Positions 42,146-51,859 are shown, counted from the first letter of the stretch. The stretch: DNA of 64,000 nt from Pseudanabaena sp. Salubria-1 (GCA_023336205.1 JALQCR010000006.1:124001-188000); one strand, 5' to 3'. Notes: generated from the sequence alone by a model not told the origin. Translations and numbers: made by a program.

Positions 42146-45100
42146 TTATAGCGATCGTACGTTATTGGCTTTGATGTATTTTAATAGCGATCGCTCAACA
42201 TCTTTGATATTGATTGGTTTACACATATATTCATTCATTCCCGCGTTCATACAGGCTTCATAATCTTCTGGCATAGCATCAGCAGTCAGGGCAATAATCC
42301 AAGGCTGTGTTAGTAATGAACTTTGACGAATTGCTCTAGTTGCAGTTAGTCCATCCATAACAGGCATCTGCACATCCATGAATATGATGTCATAGGTAGC
42401 CTGAGAATCTTGATTAGAAAAAATCGCTACGCATTCACTACCATCGTTAACTACATCGGCTTGACAGCCTAGTTTCTGGAGCATTAGGACAATTATTTTT
42501 TGATTGAGAATAGTATCTTCAACAATCAAGATTTTAATTGGAAACTGCTCAAAACTAATTTTATTATTATCAGGTAAAAAAGAACCAGATTTATTAGTGG
42601 TGATAGTGGGGGGTATCGCAATCACAGGTAAGATGATTGTGAAATAGAAAGTGGAGCCAGTATTATCGTTAGATCTGATTACCCAATCTGATGGCGGATA
42701 GCCACCGACCTTACCTCGACTTTCCACCCAGATCGTTCCACCCATGAGTTCTACAAGTCGTTTTGAGATTGCCAATCCCAGCCCAGTCCCTCCAAACTGA
42801 CGATTGATCGAGGCATCAGCTTGAGTAAAAGGCTTAAACAGTTTATGGATGCTATCGCAATTGATGCCAATCCCTGTATCTGCGATCGAGAACCTAAATT
42901 CGTAGGTGTTAGCTGCAATAAATTTACGGTTATAGCTGATGGAGATATAGCCTTGATTAGTAAACTTAATCGCATTACCAATTAGATTAATCAGGATTTG
43001 TCTGAGTCGTGAGCTATCGCCTACGACTGTAGTGGGGTTTATGCTATTAACGTGACATTGCAGATTAATGTTTTTATCAGAAGCTTGTTTATTTAAGAGA
43101 TTACAAACTGCATTGAGCGTATCTTCAAAGTTAAATTCTTTTTGCTCTAGCTGGAGATTTCCAGATTCAATTTTCGAGAAGTCTAGAATGTCATTAATTA
43201 CCGTTAATAACGCATCCCCACTATCTAAGATAACCTTTACAAAATCCTTTTGGTCTTCATTCAAGGGTGTAGTAGATAGCAGTTGCGCCATGCCAAGAAC
43301 TCCATTCATTGGCGTACGGATTTCATGGCTCATATTGGCGAGAAATTCACTCTTAGCTTTATTGGCAGCTTCGGCTAGTTCTTTGGCTTTCTCTAATGAT
43401 TGTTCAGCGAGTTTGCGTTTTGTAATATCTCGGCAAATGCAAAATTGTAAAATATTATTATCCCAATCGACAGAATTGGCACTAATCTCAACATCACAGA
43501 TCGATCCATCTTTTTTGCGATGTTGAGTTTCAAACTGGACTTTTTTTCGCTGAAGTTTAAATTCTTTAATTCCCTTATCTAATTCTTCTTTTGTCCATCT
43601 CACATCAATATCATGAATACTGAGATTAGGTATTTCTTCTAGAGAATAACCAAGCATCTCAGCGAAACTTGAATTACACTCAACAAGATTTCCCATACTA
43701 TCAATGATCACAATTCCATCAAAAGAATTAGTCAAAAGTGTTTTATTATAGATTAATTGTTTCTCAAGAGTGATTTCTATCTGTTTGCGATCGCTGATAT
43801 CAGAGACAGTTCCATACCAAGCCGCATCTCCATTTTTTCGGCGCTCTGGGCGCAGATTACTACATAGCCATTTAATCTTGCCAGATGGAGTAATGACTCG
43901 CCATTCGTGCTGCAAGATTGATAATGTCTCAAGACTAATGCCAACAGCTTCCCATACATTCGCTACATCATCAGGATGAATCTGCTCAAAACAAAGTTGA
44001 GGATTTTGCATGACTTGTGCAACGTTCAACTCATGAATCTCCTCAAAAGCTGGACTTAAATATTCAAAATATGCAGAACCATTTGCGCGTTGCACAAAAA
44101 TCTCGATTATCACTGGAGATGACAGTGCTACTTTTTTGAGTTTCTCCTCACTTGCAAATAAGGCAACTTCAGCGCGACGGTGATCGCTAATATCACGGAC
44201 AACTACAACAGCAGCGCTATTATCTATTGGGATTACTCGAACTTCCTCATAGTGTACCCCCTCAGCAGTCTGATAAGTTTGATCGATAGTTAACATTTCC
44301 CCAGAAGAGACAGCCTGCTGAATTGTTTGAAGTTGATTTGTCGCAAGTGTTAATGGCAGGAGATCTACAATATTCTTCCCGATCGAATGATTATGATCAA
44401 TGAAGTCATAAGAAGGTTTATCCTGTTTGGATTCAAGATAAGTGCCATCTATACTGATTAAATTGACAATGTCTGGAATCCCATTTAATATTGAACGCAA
44501 CTTATGCTCACTAGCTTGAAGTGCGGATGTCTTATTTTGGACTTGTATCGTTAAAGAACCATTCAGGTTTTGAAGTTCCTGATGGATTTCAGTTTGTTGA
44601 ATTGCGATCGCTAATTGCACCGATAATTGTCGAAGCAACTTAATTTCATGTTCTTCCCAATCGCGGGGCATGGAACATTGATGAACAATCAGTAATCCCC
44701 ATAAAGTTTGATAGTTCTGGCAACTATTTGGCTGATTATTTGGCTGATTATTTAGTTCGTGATTAGAAGCTTTAATATTACTCAGAGGTTCAGCTAATAG
44801 AATTGGTACAACCACATTTGCCCGCGCCTGAAAGCACTCTAATATCTGCACCGAGACTTCCGAAAAATCAGCACCATGTATATCAGAATTCGCAAAAATC
44901 TGACCATCTAGATATGAGTTCAATTTCTCTTCAGAAAGATGCATACAGCGATTGTCAGCCCCAAAGCCTAAACAGGAAGAAAAAGGCGGAACTACTGACT
45001 CAGCAATAATTCTACGGCTGTTCCCCTCATGAAATGTATAAATCAGAGTGCGATCGGTTTGGAGGAATTTACTAATTTCTTGAACTGCGACCTGACAGAT

Positions 45101-45604
45101 ATCTTCTAGATTAATAAACTGATGAATATTTAGAGCAATTTGAGAAACTAGCTCTTCTCTTCTGCGAGATTGCACTAGTTGACGATGTAGGCTCAAATAT
45201 TCAATTAACCTACGGATACTCTGTTGTAATGAATATTGGGAAATATCATTTTTAATTAAATAGTCATATGCTCCCAAATGCATTGTGCTTAAAGCATTTC
45301 TTTCGTCTTCACTTCCTGTAAATATGATTACAGGAAGTTTTAGATCTAACACCTGTTCACTTACCTTATTTTGAATATCAGCACGAATAGTCTCTACTAA
45401 GACTATTCCGTTGCCATCAGGCAAACTGATGTCAACCAATGTCACATCAGGGGTTTGCGATCGCCATAATTCCAATCCTTGCTTAAGAGTTTCAGCTTCT
45501 AAAATACGATAGCTATTTTCGGGATCACATTCTATATAGTTACGACAAAGTAAGCGATCTCTTTCATCATTATTCACTATCAAAATAGTTTTCGCATTAG
45601 ACAT
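42146..45604 (-). CDS. hybrid histidine kinase (REC, GAF, PAS x3, HisKA, HATPase, REC)
   Basis: This 1,152-residue cytosolic kinase has no membrane helices. An N-terminal receiver (1-130) has Asp in VTLVDISLPDGNG. A GAF domain (about 150-345) follows, with FLQTDRTLIYTFHEG and a Cys after SSCLGFGADNR that recalls phytochrome-like GAFs. Three PAS folds follow (about 365-480, 490-610, 620-740), then His[17 protein letters not shown] with His760, an ATPase ([30 protein letters not shown]) and a C-terminal receiver with Asp in IIFMDVQMP. Phosphate likely flows His to receiver and then to a separate HPt. The signal is not known; light sensing through the GAF is possible but unproven. Confidence 0.92.
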   Translation of the reverse strand: MSNAKTILIVNNDERDRLLCRNYIECDPENSYRILEAETLKQGLELWRSQTPDVTLVDISLPDGNGIVLVETIRADIQNKVSEQVLDLKLPVIIFTGSEDERNALSTMHLGAYDYLIKNDISQYSLQQSIRRLIEYLSLHRQLVQSRRREELVSQIALNIHQFINLEDICQVAVQEISKFLQTDRTLIYTFHEGNSRRIIAESVVPPFSSCLGFGADNRCMHLSEEKLNSYLDGQIFANSDIHGADFSEVSVQILECFQARANVVVPILLAEPLSNIKASNHELNNQPNNQPNSCQNYQTLWGLLIVHQCSMPRDWEEHEIKLLRQLSVQLAIAIQQTEIHQELQNLNGSLTIQVQNKTSALQASEHKLRSILNGIPDIVNLISIDGTYLESKQDKPSYDFIDHNHSIGKNIVDLLPLTLATNQLQTIQQAVSSGEMLTIDQTYQTAEGVHYEEVRVIPIDNSAAVVVVRDISDHRRAEVALFASEEKLKKVALSSPVIIEIFVQRANGSAYFEYLSPAFEEIHELNVAQVMQNPQLCFEQIHPDDVANVWEAVGISLETLSILQHEWRVITPSGKIKWLCSNLRPERRKNGDAAWYGTVSDISDRKQIEITLEKQLIYNKTLLTNSFDGIVIIDSMGNLVECNSSFAEMLGYSLEEIPNLSIHDIDVRWTKEELDKGIKEFKLQRKKVQFETQHRKKDGSICDVEISANSVDWDNNILQFCICRDITKRKLAEQSLEKAKELAEAANKAKSEFLANMSHEIRTPMNGVLGMAQLLSTTPLNEDQKDFVKVILDSGDALLTVINDILDFSKIESGNLQLEQKEFNFEDTLNAVCNLLNKQASDKNINLQCHVNSINPTTVVGDSSRLRQILINLIGNAIKFTNQGYISISYNRKFIAANTYEFRFSIADTGIGINCDSIHKLFKPFTQADASINRQFGGTGLGLAISKRLVELMGGTIWVESRGKVGGYPPSDWVIRSNDNTGSTFYFTIILPVIAIPPTITTNKSGSFLPDNNKISFEQFPIKILIVEDTILNQKIIVLMLQKLGCQADVVNDGSECVAIFSNQDSQATYDIIFMDVQMPVMDGLTATRAIRQSSLLTQPWIIALTADAMPEDYEACMNAGMNEYMCKPINIKDVERSLLKYIKANNVRSL

Positions 45605-45664
45605 AGCTTAAAAACTCATTTCGCAAGATCTTAACACGAAATTTGCAGGGATTTTTTAGGGTAA

Positions 45665-46174
45665 TTAATGTGGTTTTACAGTATAGTCATCAAGAATTTC
45701 TCTTCCTCGCCGAGTAAGCGTTTCAGAACCTTCTAGCATGAGCAAGTATTGTCCGCGCTCTAAACAACTACGACAGGAAATCGATAGGCTACTTTTAAAG
45801 AACCAGCCATATAAAGTGCCAATTACGCCACCAATAAAGATCCCAATCAGTCCAGAGGTTGAGGCGATCGTCAATAAAGCCTGATGCCATTCAAGATTGG
45901 GCAATTTGATATTGAAGATCAAATATAAGATCACGCCCATTACGGTGCTAATTACGCCTAACCAAAACATTCCTCGCTTGGCGTAGCGCCATGCTGTGAA
46001 AGTGGGATTAAATAAGCCCACACTATCGGGACTGCTGTAGCCTTTGCCAACTAGAGCAAGATGTTCGGGCGAGATGCCATGACATTGAAGCAATCGATAT
46101 GCTTCAAAAGCTGAAGATTCGTCAGGTAAGACAGCAATCATCAGTCGAGAATGTTTTGAGCGTGTGTGAGTCAC
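45665..46174 (-). CDS. small two-helix membrane protein
   Basis: This 169-residue protein has a short N-terminal alpha/beta stretch (RLMIAVLPDESSAFEAYRLL, then HGISPEHLALVGKG) that resembles the domain seen in general-stress-type proteins. Two hydrophobic segments follow (about 70-92 and 103-128, the latter rich in Gly). The C-terminal 35 residues are soluble (RGQYLLMLEGSETLTRRGREIL). I do not recognise a named family. The start may be the GTG at 46174 or an ATG at 46141. It lies between a hybrid kinase and an Hsp70-like gene on the same strand. Confidence 0.65.
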   Translation of the reverse strand: MTHTRSKHSRLMIAVLPDESSAFEAYRLLQCHGISPEHLALVGKGYSSPDSVGLFNPTFTAWRYAKRGMFWLGVISTVMGVILYLIFNIKLPNLEWHQALLTIASTSGLIGIFIGGVIGTLYGWFFKSSLSISCRSCLERGQYLLMLEGSETLTRRGREILDDYTVKPH

Positions 46175-46276
46175 AAGTGATGCCTGCTATCAACTGAATG
46201 TTTGAGCCAGAACGAAGAAATATAGCCTTTCTAGATTCTACAAAATTTCAGACGCTTAAAGTCATTTCTTAAAGAT

Positions 46277-47884
46277 TCATTCTAGTTTGGCGATCGCCTG
46301 TTTGTCGATCAGCACCTGATCCGTCAGCAAATCGCTCACAGTTGCCATCAAAACACGCCGATCATCGATTTCAAAATTAACGGCAATGCGATCGCTTCCT
46401 AACTGTCCTGAAGGATCGAGTCGCGCTATGCACACTTGATCGACCTCTGATTTTTTACTATTTGCGGCTAGCGATCGAAAATCTGATTGTTTCAGCAATT
46501 GACTGCTAGTCATGCGTCCAAAACTGTCATAGGTAACTTCAGCCTGTGAAATATCGGCAACCTCACCGATATCTAGCCAAATTTCGGTTTGTCCCGCGAT
46601 CGCTGCTTGCAAAATTAAAGGCTCAGGGCGTTGGCAAGGATATTTTGTGCCCTTCTCAAACAATGTATAGAAAGAATATTGATGCAGATAAGGTTCCCAA
46701 AGACGAATTGCGTAGCTATGCCGTAAATGATCTACAATCGCGATCGCCTGACCAAGAACTAAAGCCCCATGAGCGACAGCCTCAAATGGCTTACCAAACT
46801 TGACTTTGGATTTGCCGAAATACGACATGATCAATTGCTGAATTGCCACAAGCTGGCAACTGCCGCCCACTAACAGAACTTGCTCGATCGCCGCTTTACT
46901 AATACCCCGATTTAGTCCAATAGTCAGAACTTCATCGATAGCTTCGCGCAACTGCTCAAGCATCAGATTTTGTTCAAGAATCTCCGTCAATTCATCTTGA
47001 TTAAGCCTCAATTCGTGAGAAATCAAATCCTCATCTAGCCAAATTTCTTTGACTTCCTGAACCACTGACAATTTAATTTTGATTTGTTCTGCTATTTCTA
47101 AAATACTCAGCCAACTAGCTTCCCCAATTTGCGATCGCGTCCTTCCTACTTGCCGCAAAAAATGCTCAGCAATCCATCGGTCAATGTCAATTCCACCAAT
47201 ATAAGCATCAGATTTGGCGATCGCTTCAGCTTTAGCAACTTGTTTGTGAGTGGTGGCGTTAGTGATCGGCGCAGTGCGCACTAAACTCAAATCTAATGTG
47301 CCGCCCCCAAAATCAATCACTAATACCAGAGCATTTGGACGAGTAATCGCATAGCCCAGAGCAGCGGCAGTAGATTCATCAATAATTTGGAAGTTAGGAA
47401 CTTGTAGACGTTCGGCAAAGTTACTAAACCAGTTGAGATATGCCTCAAATGCGCCAACGGGAACTGTAAAGATTAATTGCGTTGGCTGGATATCTTGTAA
47501 TAGTAAGCGCTGCCATAATTCCGTCAAGAACACTTCCGCGATCGCTTCGGCATCATAAAGCTTGCCATCAATCTCACGCGCAGGCGATCGAAAACTAGCA
47601 ACAATATCTCGCTTAAATCCTTTGAACAATCTCTTTGATTGATTTTCTAATAAATATTGCGATCGCGCTTGTTCTCCAAATAGAAATTCCCCATAATTCG
47701 TCTCATTGCCAAGTACATAGACTAAACTCGGCACTAGCCAAGCCGTTCCCTCATTTGTCTCAAAACCGTGAGAGATATTATCAAAATGCAAAGTTTTTGG
47801 TATAGCAATATCGCGATCGCTGTCCGTTGTAAGAATCGCGATCGCAGTATTACTAGTTCCAAAATCAATCGCAACAACAGTCAT
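46277..47884 (-). CDS. Hsp70-family ATPase without a clear substrate-binding domain
   Basis: This 535-residue protein has the actin/Hsp70 ATPase fold: VVAIDFGTSNTAIAIL (phosphate 1), LVLVIDFGGGTLDLSLV (phosphate 2) and EQVLLVGGSCQLVAIQQ (adenosine motif). After about residue 375 the sequence does not show the DnaK beta-sandwich/lid pattern and has no EEVD-like tail. It is more like the short Hsp70-like proteins common in cyanobacteria, whose clients are unknown. Cytosolic. It is divergent from the secreted Tyr/Asn-rich protein. Confidence 0.88.
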   Translation of the reverse strand: MTVVAIDFGTSNTAIAILTTDSDRDIAIPKTLHFDNISHGFETNEGTAWLVPSLVYVLGNETNYGEFLFGEQARSQYLLENQSKRLFKGFKRDIVASFRSPAREIDGKLYDAEAIAEVFLTELWQRLLLQDIQPTQLIFTVPVGAFEAYLNWFSNFAERLQVPNFQIIDESTAAALGYAITRPNALVLVIDFGGGTLDLSLVRTAPITNATTHKQVAKAEAIAKSDAYIGGIDIDRWIAEHFLRQVGRTRSQIGEASWLSILEIAEQIKIKLSVVQEVKEIWLDEDLISHELRLNQDELTEILEQNLMLEQLREAIDEVLTIGLNRGISKAAIEQVLLVGGSCQLVAIQQLIMSYFGKSKVKFGKPFEAVAHGALVLGQAIAIVDHLRHSYAIRLWEPYLHQYSFYTLFEKGTKYPCQRPEPLILQAAIAGQTEIWLDIGEVADISQAEVTYDSFGRMTSSQLLKQSDFRSLAANSKKSEVDQVCIARLDPSGQLGSDRIAVNFEIDDRRVLMATVSDLLTDQVLIDKQAIAKLE

Positions 47885-47922
47885 GTTTAGCTTGAGTTAA
47901 AGTAGTTATATGGCAATCTTAA

Positions 47923-47948
47923 ATAGTGTGTTCCCCTGAACACACTAT
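47923..47948. repeat. 11-bp hairpin in the Hsp70/secreted-protein intergenic space
   Basis: ATAGTGTGTTC and its exact complement flank CCCT. It lies between divergent genes and is a possible operator or structured leader. Confidence 0.6.
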
Positions 47949-47995
47949 AGATACGGCTCTATGTTGTGTTCTGAAATATCAAGGAGCATAAACCC

Positions 47996-48454
47996 ATGAA
48001 AGTAATCATGACAGCGATCGCTACGCTTGGTGCAATGACTACATTTGCAGGCTCAGCGCTTGCTGATGTCTCAATTAGCATCAGATTTGGATCAAGTCCC
48101 TCGACCAACACCTATCGCACCTACGATTCCTATCGCTCTAATTATCAGCGTACTTATAGCAATCCTTACTACCAAAACTACAGACAGCATCGAAATGTTA
48201 ACTCTGGAGTAATTGTTCGGGAGATAGTCCCTAGCCATAATTACGGCAAAACATGGAACTATCCTTCCGCTCCTACAGTGATCTATTCTCCTAATTTTCC
48301 TACGGCAAATCAATCGGTCTATAACCCATATAATGCCAACCTTGGAGGGTATAACAACTATCCTACAGCGAATCCATCGATGATCTATAACCCCTATAAC
48401 GTTAACCTTGGCGATCGCTATATTGTCGAGAAACGGATTATTCGCATTCGTTAA
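47996..48454 (+). CDS. secreted Tyr/Asn-rich protein of unknown function
   Basis: This 152-residue protein has a signal peptide (positively charged start, Ala/Gly-rich core ending GSALA). The mature part is dominated by Tyr, Asn, Ser and Pro (NPYYQNYRQHRNVN) with two imperfect repeats near the C-terminus (FPTANQSVYNPYNANLGG and YPTANPSMIYNPYNVNLGD). It ends in the basic VEKRIIRIR. It resembles no family I can name; a periplasmic or surface structural role is plausible. AAGGAG lies about 10 bases before the ATG, and a strong terminator follows. Confidence 0.75.
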   Translation: MKVIMTAIATLGAMTTFAGSALADVSISIRFGSSPSTNTYRTYDSYRSNYQRTYSNPYYQNYRQHRNVNSGVIVREIVPSHNYGKTWNYPSAPTVIYSPNFPTANQSVYNPYNANLGGYNNYPTANPSMIYNPYNVNLGDRYIVEKRIIRIR

Positions 48455-48487
48455 AAAAAAGAGCCTGCAAATGCAGGCTCTTTTTTT
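48454..48487. terminator. bidirectional terminator between secreted protein and cyclophilin
   Basis: A 16-bp perfect stem AAAAAAAGAGCCTGCA and its complement with an AA loop lies between convergent genes. Confidence 0.9.
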
Positions 48488-48493
48488 GATTTT

Positions 48494-49276
48494 TTAAGCA
48501 GGTTGCTTAAGATTTTCTTCGCCTTTAGTGATTGTTATCGATTCAATGCGATCGCCGACTTGAATTTTTTCGACTAACTCCATGCCTTCAGTTACATAAC
48601 CAAATACAGCATAGGAACCATCAAGAAAGTAAATATCATCAAGAGCTAAATAAAACTGGCAAGACGCAGAATTAGGAGACTGCGATCGCGCCATTGCGAT
48701 CGCGCCCTTGTTGTGACGTAACTTTGGCTTTTGAGTGGGTGGTAAAACTTCGCCATAGATAGGCTGTTTTGCACCATCAGGCAAAATTTCTAGAGGAATA
48801 TAACGAGGCTGTGAAGTTACGGGATCTGTAAAATTACCAGTCCCATTACCAAGGGGATCGCCACCTTGCGCGACAAATGGGGTTGGTTCTTTTACCACTC
48901 GATGAAAAGTTAAGCCGTTATACAACCCACGCTTGACTAAATCAGCAAAATTCCCAGCGGTAACTGGTGCATTAGCACCATCAAGATCGATCTTAACGGT
49001 TCCAGATTTTAGTTTTAATTCCACCGTTGCTGAGCCTTTAAGCTGGACAAATCTAGCAAGCGCAGCCTCTAGTGAGTTCTCAGGATTTGCACTAGGCTTA
49101 GGCGATGCAGGAATCGTTGCGATCGCGGTCGGCTTGCTGCTAGCTGTAGGTGAAGCAGTGGCTGATGCAATTGCTGAGGAAGTCGGCGAAGCGCTTGCGG
49201 AGACACCACCCGTATTTGTGCAACTTGTGAGCAAAACACTCACTGCTAAAAAACAACTAAAAATCCAACGTAACAT
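48494..49276 (-). CDS. lipoprotein peptidyl-prolyl cis-trans isomerase (cyclophilin type)
   Basis: This 260-residue protein has a signal peptide with lipobox LLTSC (Cys near 19). A Ser/Ala/Thr/Pro linker (about 22-65) follows, then a cyclophilin domain: VKIDLDGANAPVTAGNFADL, GLTFHRVVKEPTPFVAQGGDP (Arg and Gln of the active site) and GAIAMARSQSPNSASCQFYL (Phe of the proline pocket). It catalyses proline isomerisation on exported proteins, tethered to a membrane. The linker is Ala/Ser-repetitive. It is a single gene convergent with the secreted protein. Confidence 0.92.
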   Translation of the reverse strand: MLRWIFSCFLAVSVLLTSCTNTGGVSASASPTSSAIASATASPTASSKPTAIATIPASPKPSANPENSLEAALARFVQLKGSATVELKLKSGTVKIDLDGANAPVTAGNFADLVKRGLYNGLTFHRVVKEPTPFVAQGGDPLGNGTGNFTDPVTSQPRYIPLEILPDGAKQPIYGEVLPPTQKPKLRHNKGAIAMARSQSPNSASCQFYLALDDIYFLDGSYAVFGYVTEGMELVEKIQVGDRIESITITKGEENLKQPA

Positions 49277-49313
49277 GTTTAACCCTTGATAACTAAAAAA
49301 ACTACCTAGATGT

Positions 49314-49397
49314 AGGGTGTGTTAGCGCTAGCGTAACGCACCCAATAACCGCAATGGTACTTTAAGGGTGCGTTACGCTGACGCTAACGCACCCTAC
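49314..49397. repeat. GTGCGTTACGC-type inverted repeat
   Basis: GTAGGGTGTGTTAGCG followed by CTAGCGTAACGCACCC is mirrored by GGGTGCGTTACGCTGACG and CTAACGCACCCTAC. It forms nested stems. This type is common in cyanobacterial intergenic DNA. Confidence 0.8.
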
Positions 49398-49447
49398 TAT
49401 AACTAAATGAGATGTGGCGCAAAGCGCCGCATCTCATCTAGTTATAG
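49397..49447. terminator. 24-bp hairpin at the ycf4 3' end, GC-AAA-GC apex
   Basis: CTATAACTAAATGAGATG followed by TGGCGC pairs with the opposite arm (two mismatches) around AAA. The ycf4 stop (49442-49444) is in the arm. Confidence 0.85.
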
Positions 49448-49999
49448 CCCTTCCAATGGCACTGCCAAAAACTTGGCAATTTCTGCGGCACGATCTTCGA
49501 GAGCGGTTAAAGCGATCGGTTGACCAACCTCTGATAGAGGTAAGTCGCCTTTGCCCTTAACTCTCAGATATAAGGATCTCTTAGGACTCAGACCATTGCG
49601 AATTTCGACACGAACCGCCTGTACATCAGCAATCTTGTAAGTAAATTCAATATTCTTGCTCTTACTACGTCCTTGCCGAAAAAGCGTCACCTTGCCATTA
49701 TTGCGATCGAACTCGTTGTAGCCGCTACCATAATCGATCGCCATTACATATAGCAGGTATAGCTCTAGCAATGTACCTGCTACTCCATAAAAGGAAAGCG
49801 CCAAACCTTGAGGTACAAATTCCAACTGTAGAGGCTCAGAAAACGGCAGTAGATTAATCTTTAAGAAACTCGATATTCCTGCTAGCAAAAAGCCCGACGC
49901 ACCTATGGCAACAATAACCGCAAAGCAATAGTTACTAAAGCGCCGTGACCCGACAATGTCATATCGCAGAACATTGGATTGAGATTTTGTAGTTACCAT
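49442..49999 (-). CDS. ycf4: photosystem I assembly protein Ycf4
   Basis: This 185-residue thylakoid-membrane protein takes part in photosystem I assembly. It has two transmembrane helices near the N-terminus (about 25-45 and 65-90: IVAIGASGFLLAGISSFL and GLALSFYGVAGTLLELYLL). Conserved soluble stretches are DYGSGYNEFDRNNGKVTLFR and GRSKSKNIEFTYKIADVQAVRVEIRNGLSPKR. The ATG at 49999 (MVTTKSQSN) gives the usual length; the upstream extension to 50092 adds 31 residues foreign to the family. Confidence 0.96.
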   Translation of the reverse strand: MVTTKSQSNVLRYDIVGSRRFSNYCFAVIVAIGASGFLLAGISSFLKINLLPFSEPLQLEFVPQGLALSFYGVAGTLLELYLLYVMAIDYGSGYNEFDRNNGKVTLFRQGRSKSKNIEFTYKIADVQAVRVEIRNGLSPKRSLYLRVKGKGDLPLSEVGQPIALTALEDRAAEIAKFLAVPLEGL

Positions 50000-50109
50000 C
50001 GGTTGAAACAATATTAAAAAAATTACTATGTCAAGGAACAGTATATAGCTGCTTGCAGTCTCTAGTATGTGTAAACTACTGGTAAGTAGCAATTCTCTTG
50101 ATCAAAACC

Positions 50110-50155
50110 AATTTTGAGATTTGCAAAGCATTTTAACGTTGCAAATCTCAAAATT
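50110..50155. repeat. 17-bp hairpin with a third partial copy
   Basis: AATTTTGAGATTTGCAA (50110-50126) pairs exactly with 50139-50155; loop AGCATTTTAACG. A further direct copy of TTTTGAGATTTG follows at 50158-50169. It lies in the gap between ycf4 and the lipoprotein gene (50000-50360), where I see no ORF. Confidence 0.75.
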
Positions 50156-50360
50156 AGTTTTGAGATTTGGGATCAATGACTAATAGCCTTAATATGGAGA
50201 GTTACTGGATATATCTATGCTTCAGGCTGGTTGCGATCGCAATTCAGTTGTATCCCAAAAGATTTGCTAAGAAATGATGCGTAGAGTATCTTGATTAGAC
50301 AAGTGACTCAAGACTAATTTCCACCCGTTACTTACCGACAATTACCTCTCCAAATTAATC

Positions 50361-50927
50361 GTGAAAAAATCACTCAATCATCACTTAAAGCAAAGCCTAC
50401 TCGCAGCGATCGCCATTAGTTGTGTTGCGGTTATGTCAGCTTGCCAGCAACCACCAGCACCAAAAGAAACTGCGGCAACCACTAAACCCACAGCCGCAGC
50501 AACGGCAAGTCCGACAGCTTCTCCATCAGCATCTCCTACCACAAAGACTCCTGAATCTGCGCCAGATAAAAGCCCTGCAACTGCTGCTAGTCTTGATAAG
50601 GTCGCAGGTGAATATACAGTCGTTTTAGACCCTAAAGTTTTAGCGGATGCTGAAAAAGAGGGTGTTAAATCCGTTACAGGTAAATGGACGATTAAACCTG
50701 AGGGAACTTTTGAAGCTACCCTCAAAGCAGTTTCTACTAAAGATGAAGTCCAAGAAATCAAGACTGCTGGTAAAATTTCAATCAAAGATGGCAAGGTTGT
50801 TTCTCAAGTCGAATCTGTTAATGGAGAAAAACCACCCCAATCTCCTCCCGAACAGCCTTACACCTTGTCCGCAGATGGCAAAGAATTGCAAGCTGATGGT
50901 CAGCCTGTTAAATTGGTCAGACAATAA
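50361..50927 (+). CDS. small lipoprotein of unknown function
   Basis: This 188-residue protein has a signal peptide and lipobox VMSAC (Cys near 28). A long Ala/Thr/Pro/Ser-rich linker (30-75) follows, then a small domain of about 105 residues with alternating beta strands (GEYTVVLDPKVLADAEKEG, TGKWTIKPEGTFEATLKA, SKDG-like turns and LSADGKELQADGQPVKLV). I do not recognise the domain. The start is a GTG at 50361. It ends at a 27-bp perfect hairpin. Confidence 0.8.
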   Translation: MKKSLNHHLKQSLLAAIAISCVAVMSACQQPPAPKETAATTKPTAAATASPTASPSASPTTKTPESAPDKSPATAASLDKVAGEYTVVLDPKVLADAEKEGVKSVTGKWTIKPEGTFEATLKAVSTKDEVQEIKTAGKISIKDGKVVSQVESVNGEKPPQSPPEQPYTLSADGKELQADGQPVKLVRQ

Positions 50928-50934
50928 TCTTGCC

Positions 50935-50991
50935 CAAATGTAAAAAAGCAAGCAAAATCACATCGTGATTTTGCTTGCTTTTTTACATTTG
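50935..50991. terminator. 27-bp perfect terminator
   Basis: Arms 50935-50961 and 50965-50991 are exact complements around ATC. The stem contains AAAAAAGCAAGCAAAATCAC, so T-tracts lie in the stem itself. Confidence 0.9.
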
Positions 50992-51116
50992 TAAATTCTC
51001 GAAATGATATTGTGATTTTGAGGATTTACAGTGCTTTGCGAGCACCCCCAAACTAAGAAAAGCTTTTCTCGTAGTTTGTTTGATCAAAAATTGCTGTATA
51101 AGGTGGTTTCAGTAAA

Positions 51117-51701
51117 TTAGAATGAGATCTTTTGAAATAATTCAAACAATGGCATTGTAAAACCAGCAATCACATCTTCCCCATCTAAAGCATCTGACTG
51201 CTTGAGTAAGCGATCGGGTTCTTGTGCTGAGCGATAGACTAAGACATAACGTAATTTTAGATTGATCACCCAAACTAAGCGTGAGCCATTCTCAAAATAT
51301 TCCACAATTTTTTGATCGATTTCAGCGATTGTGTTGTTAGGTGAGAGAACCTCGATCGCTAAATCAGGTGCGCCATCTAAAAAGCCATCAGGCAATTCGG
51401 TCAAGCCTTTTAACTTGTCTCTAGATACAAAGGAAATATCAGGCGATCGCTTGTTCCCATTTTTCATCGTGAAGGCTGTACTAGAGTCGAGAATAACGCC
51501 TAGTCCTCTAGGCAAAATGTAATTCATCAGAGTCATAACGAGAAGGCTACAAGTGTATCCATGCAAAGCTCCTGAATTTCCCATATCAATTAGTTCTCCA
51601 TTAACAAGCTCATAACATTTCCCATCTGTTAATGCCATTAGTTCTGCATCTGTCCAGATTTTCTTAGTTGTTGTTGGAGTTGAGAGTGCGATCGGGGACA
51701 T
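51117..51701 (-). CDS. Uma2-family (DUF820) PD-(D/E)XK nuclease-like protein
   Basis: This 194-residue protein is of the Uma2 family, greatly expanded in cyanobacteria. It has WTDAELMALTDGKCYELVNGEL at the N-terminus, RSPDISFVSRD (first acidic residue), and PDLAIEVLSPNNTIAEIDQKIVEYFENG, the restriction-endonuclease-like E-V core and downstream Lys. Its function is not established; mobile-element or defence roles have been proposed for the family. It is the first of four minus-strand genes (51117-53437) with nuclease or toxin character. Confidence 0.92.
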   Translation of the reverse strand: MSPIALSTPTTTKKIWTDAELMALTDGKCYELVNGELIDMGNSGALHGYTCSLLVMTLMNYILPRGLGVILDSSTAFTMKNGNKRSPDISFVSRDKLKGLTELPDGFLDGAPDLAIEVLSPNNTIAEIDQKIVEYFENGSRLVWVINLKLRYVLVYRSAQEPDRLLKQSDALDGEDVIAGFTMPLFELFQKISF

Positions 51702-51859
51702 ATAAAACTCTTGATTGATTAGGTCAAAGGAAGGCTAGCGAGAATAAGTCTGATTCGTAATCTTTGAAGATCTATAAAGATGATAAAGGAGTAGACAAAC
51801 TAAATTTGAAGCTTTTATTTATAATCGATGACCTACAGAAAATAGTATTCCAAATTTCT

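Noticed and set aside
46277..47884. dnaK
   Set aside because: The substrate-binding and lid domains are not recognisable and the protein is about 100 residues shorter than DnaK, with no dnaJ or grpE nearby.
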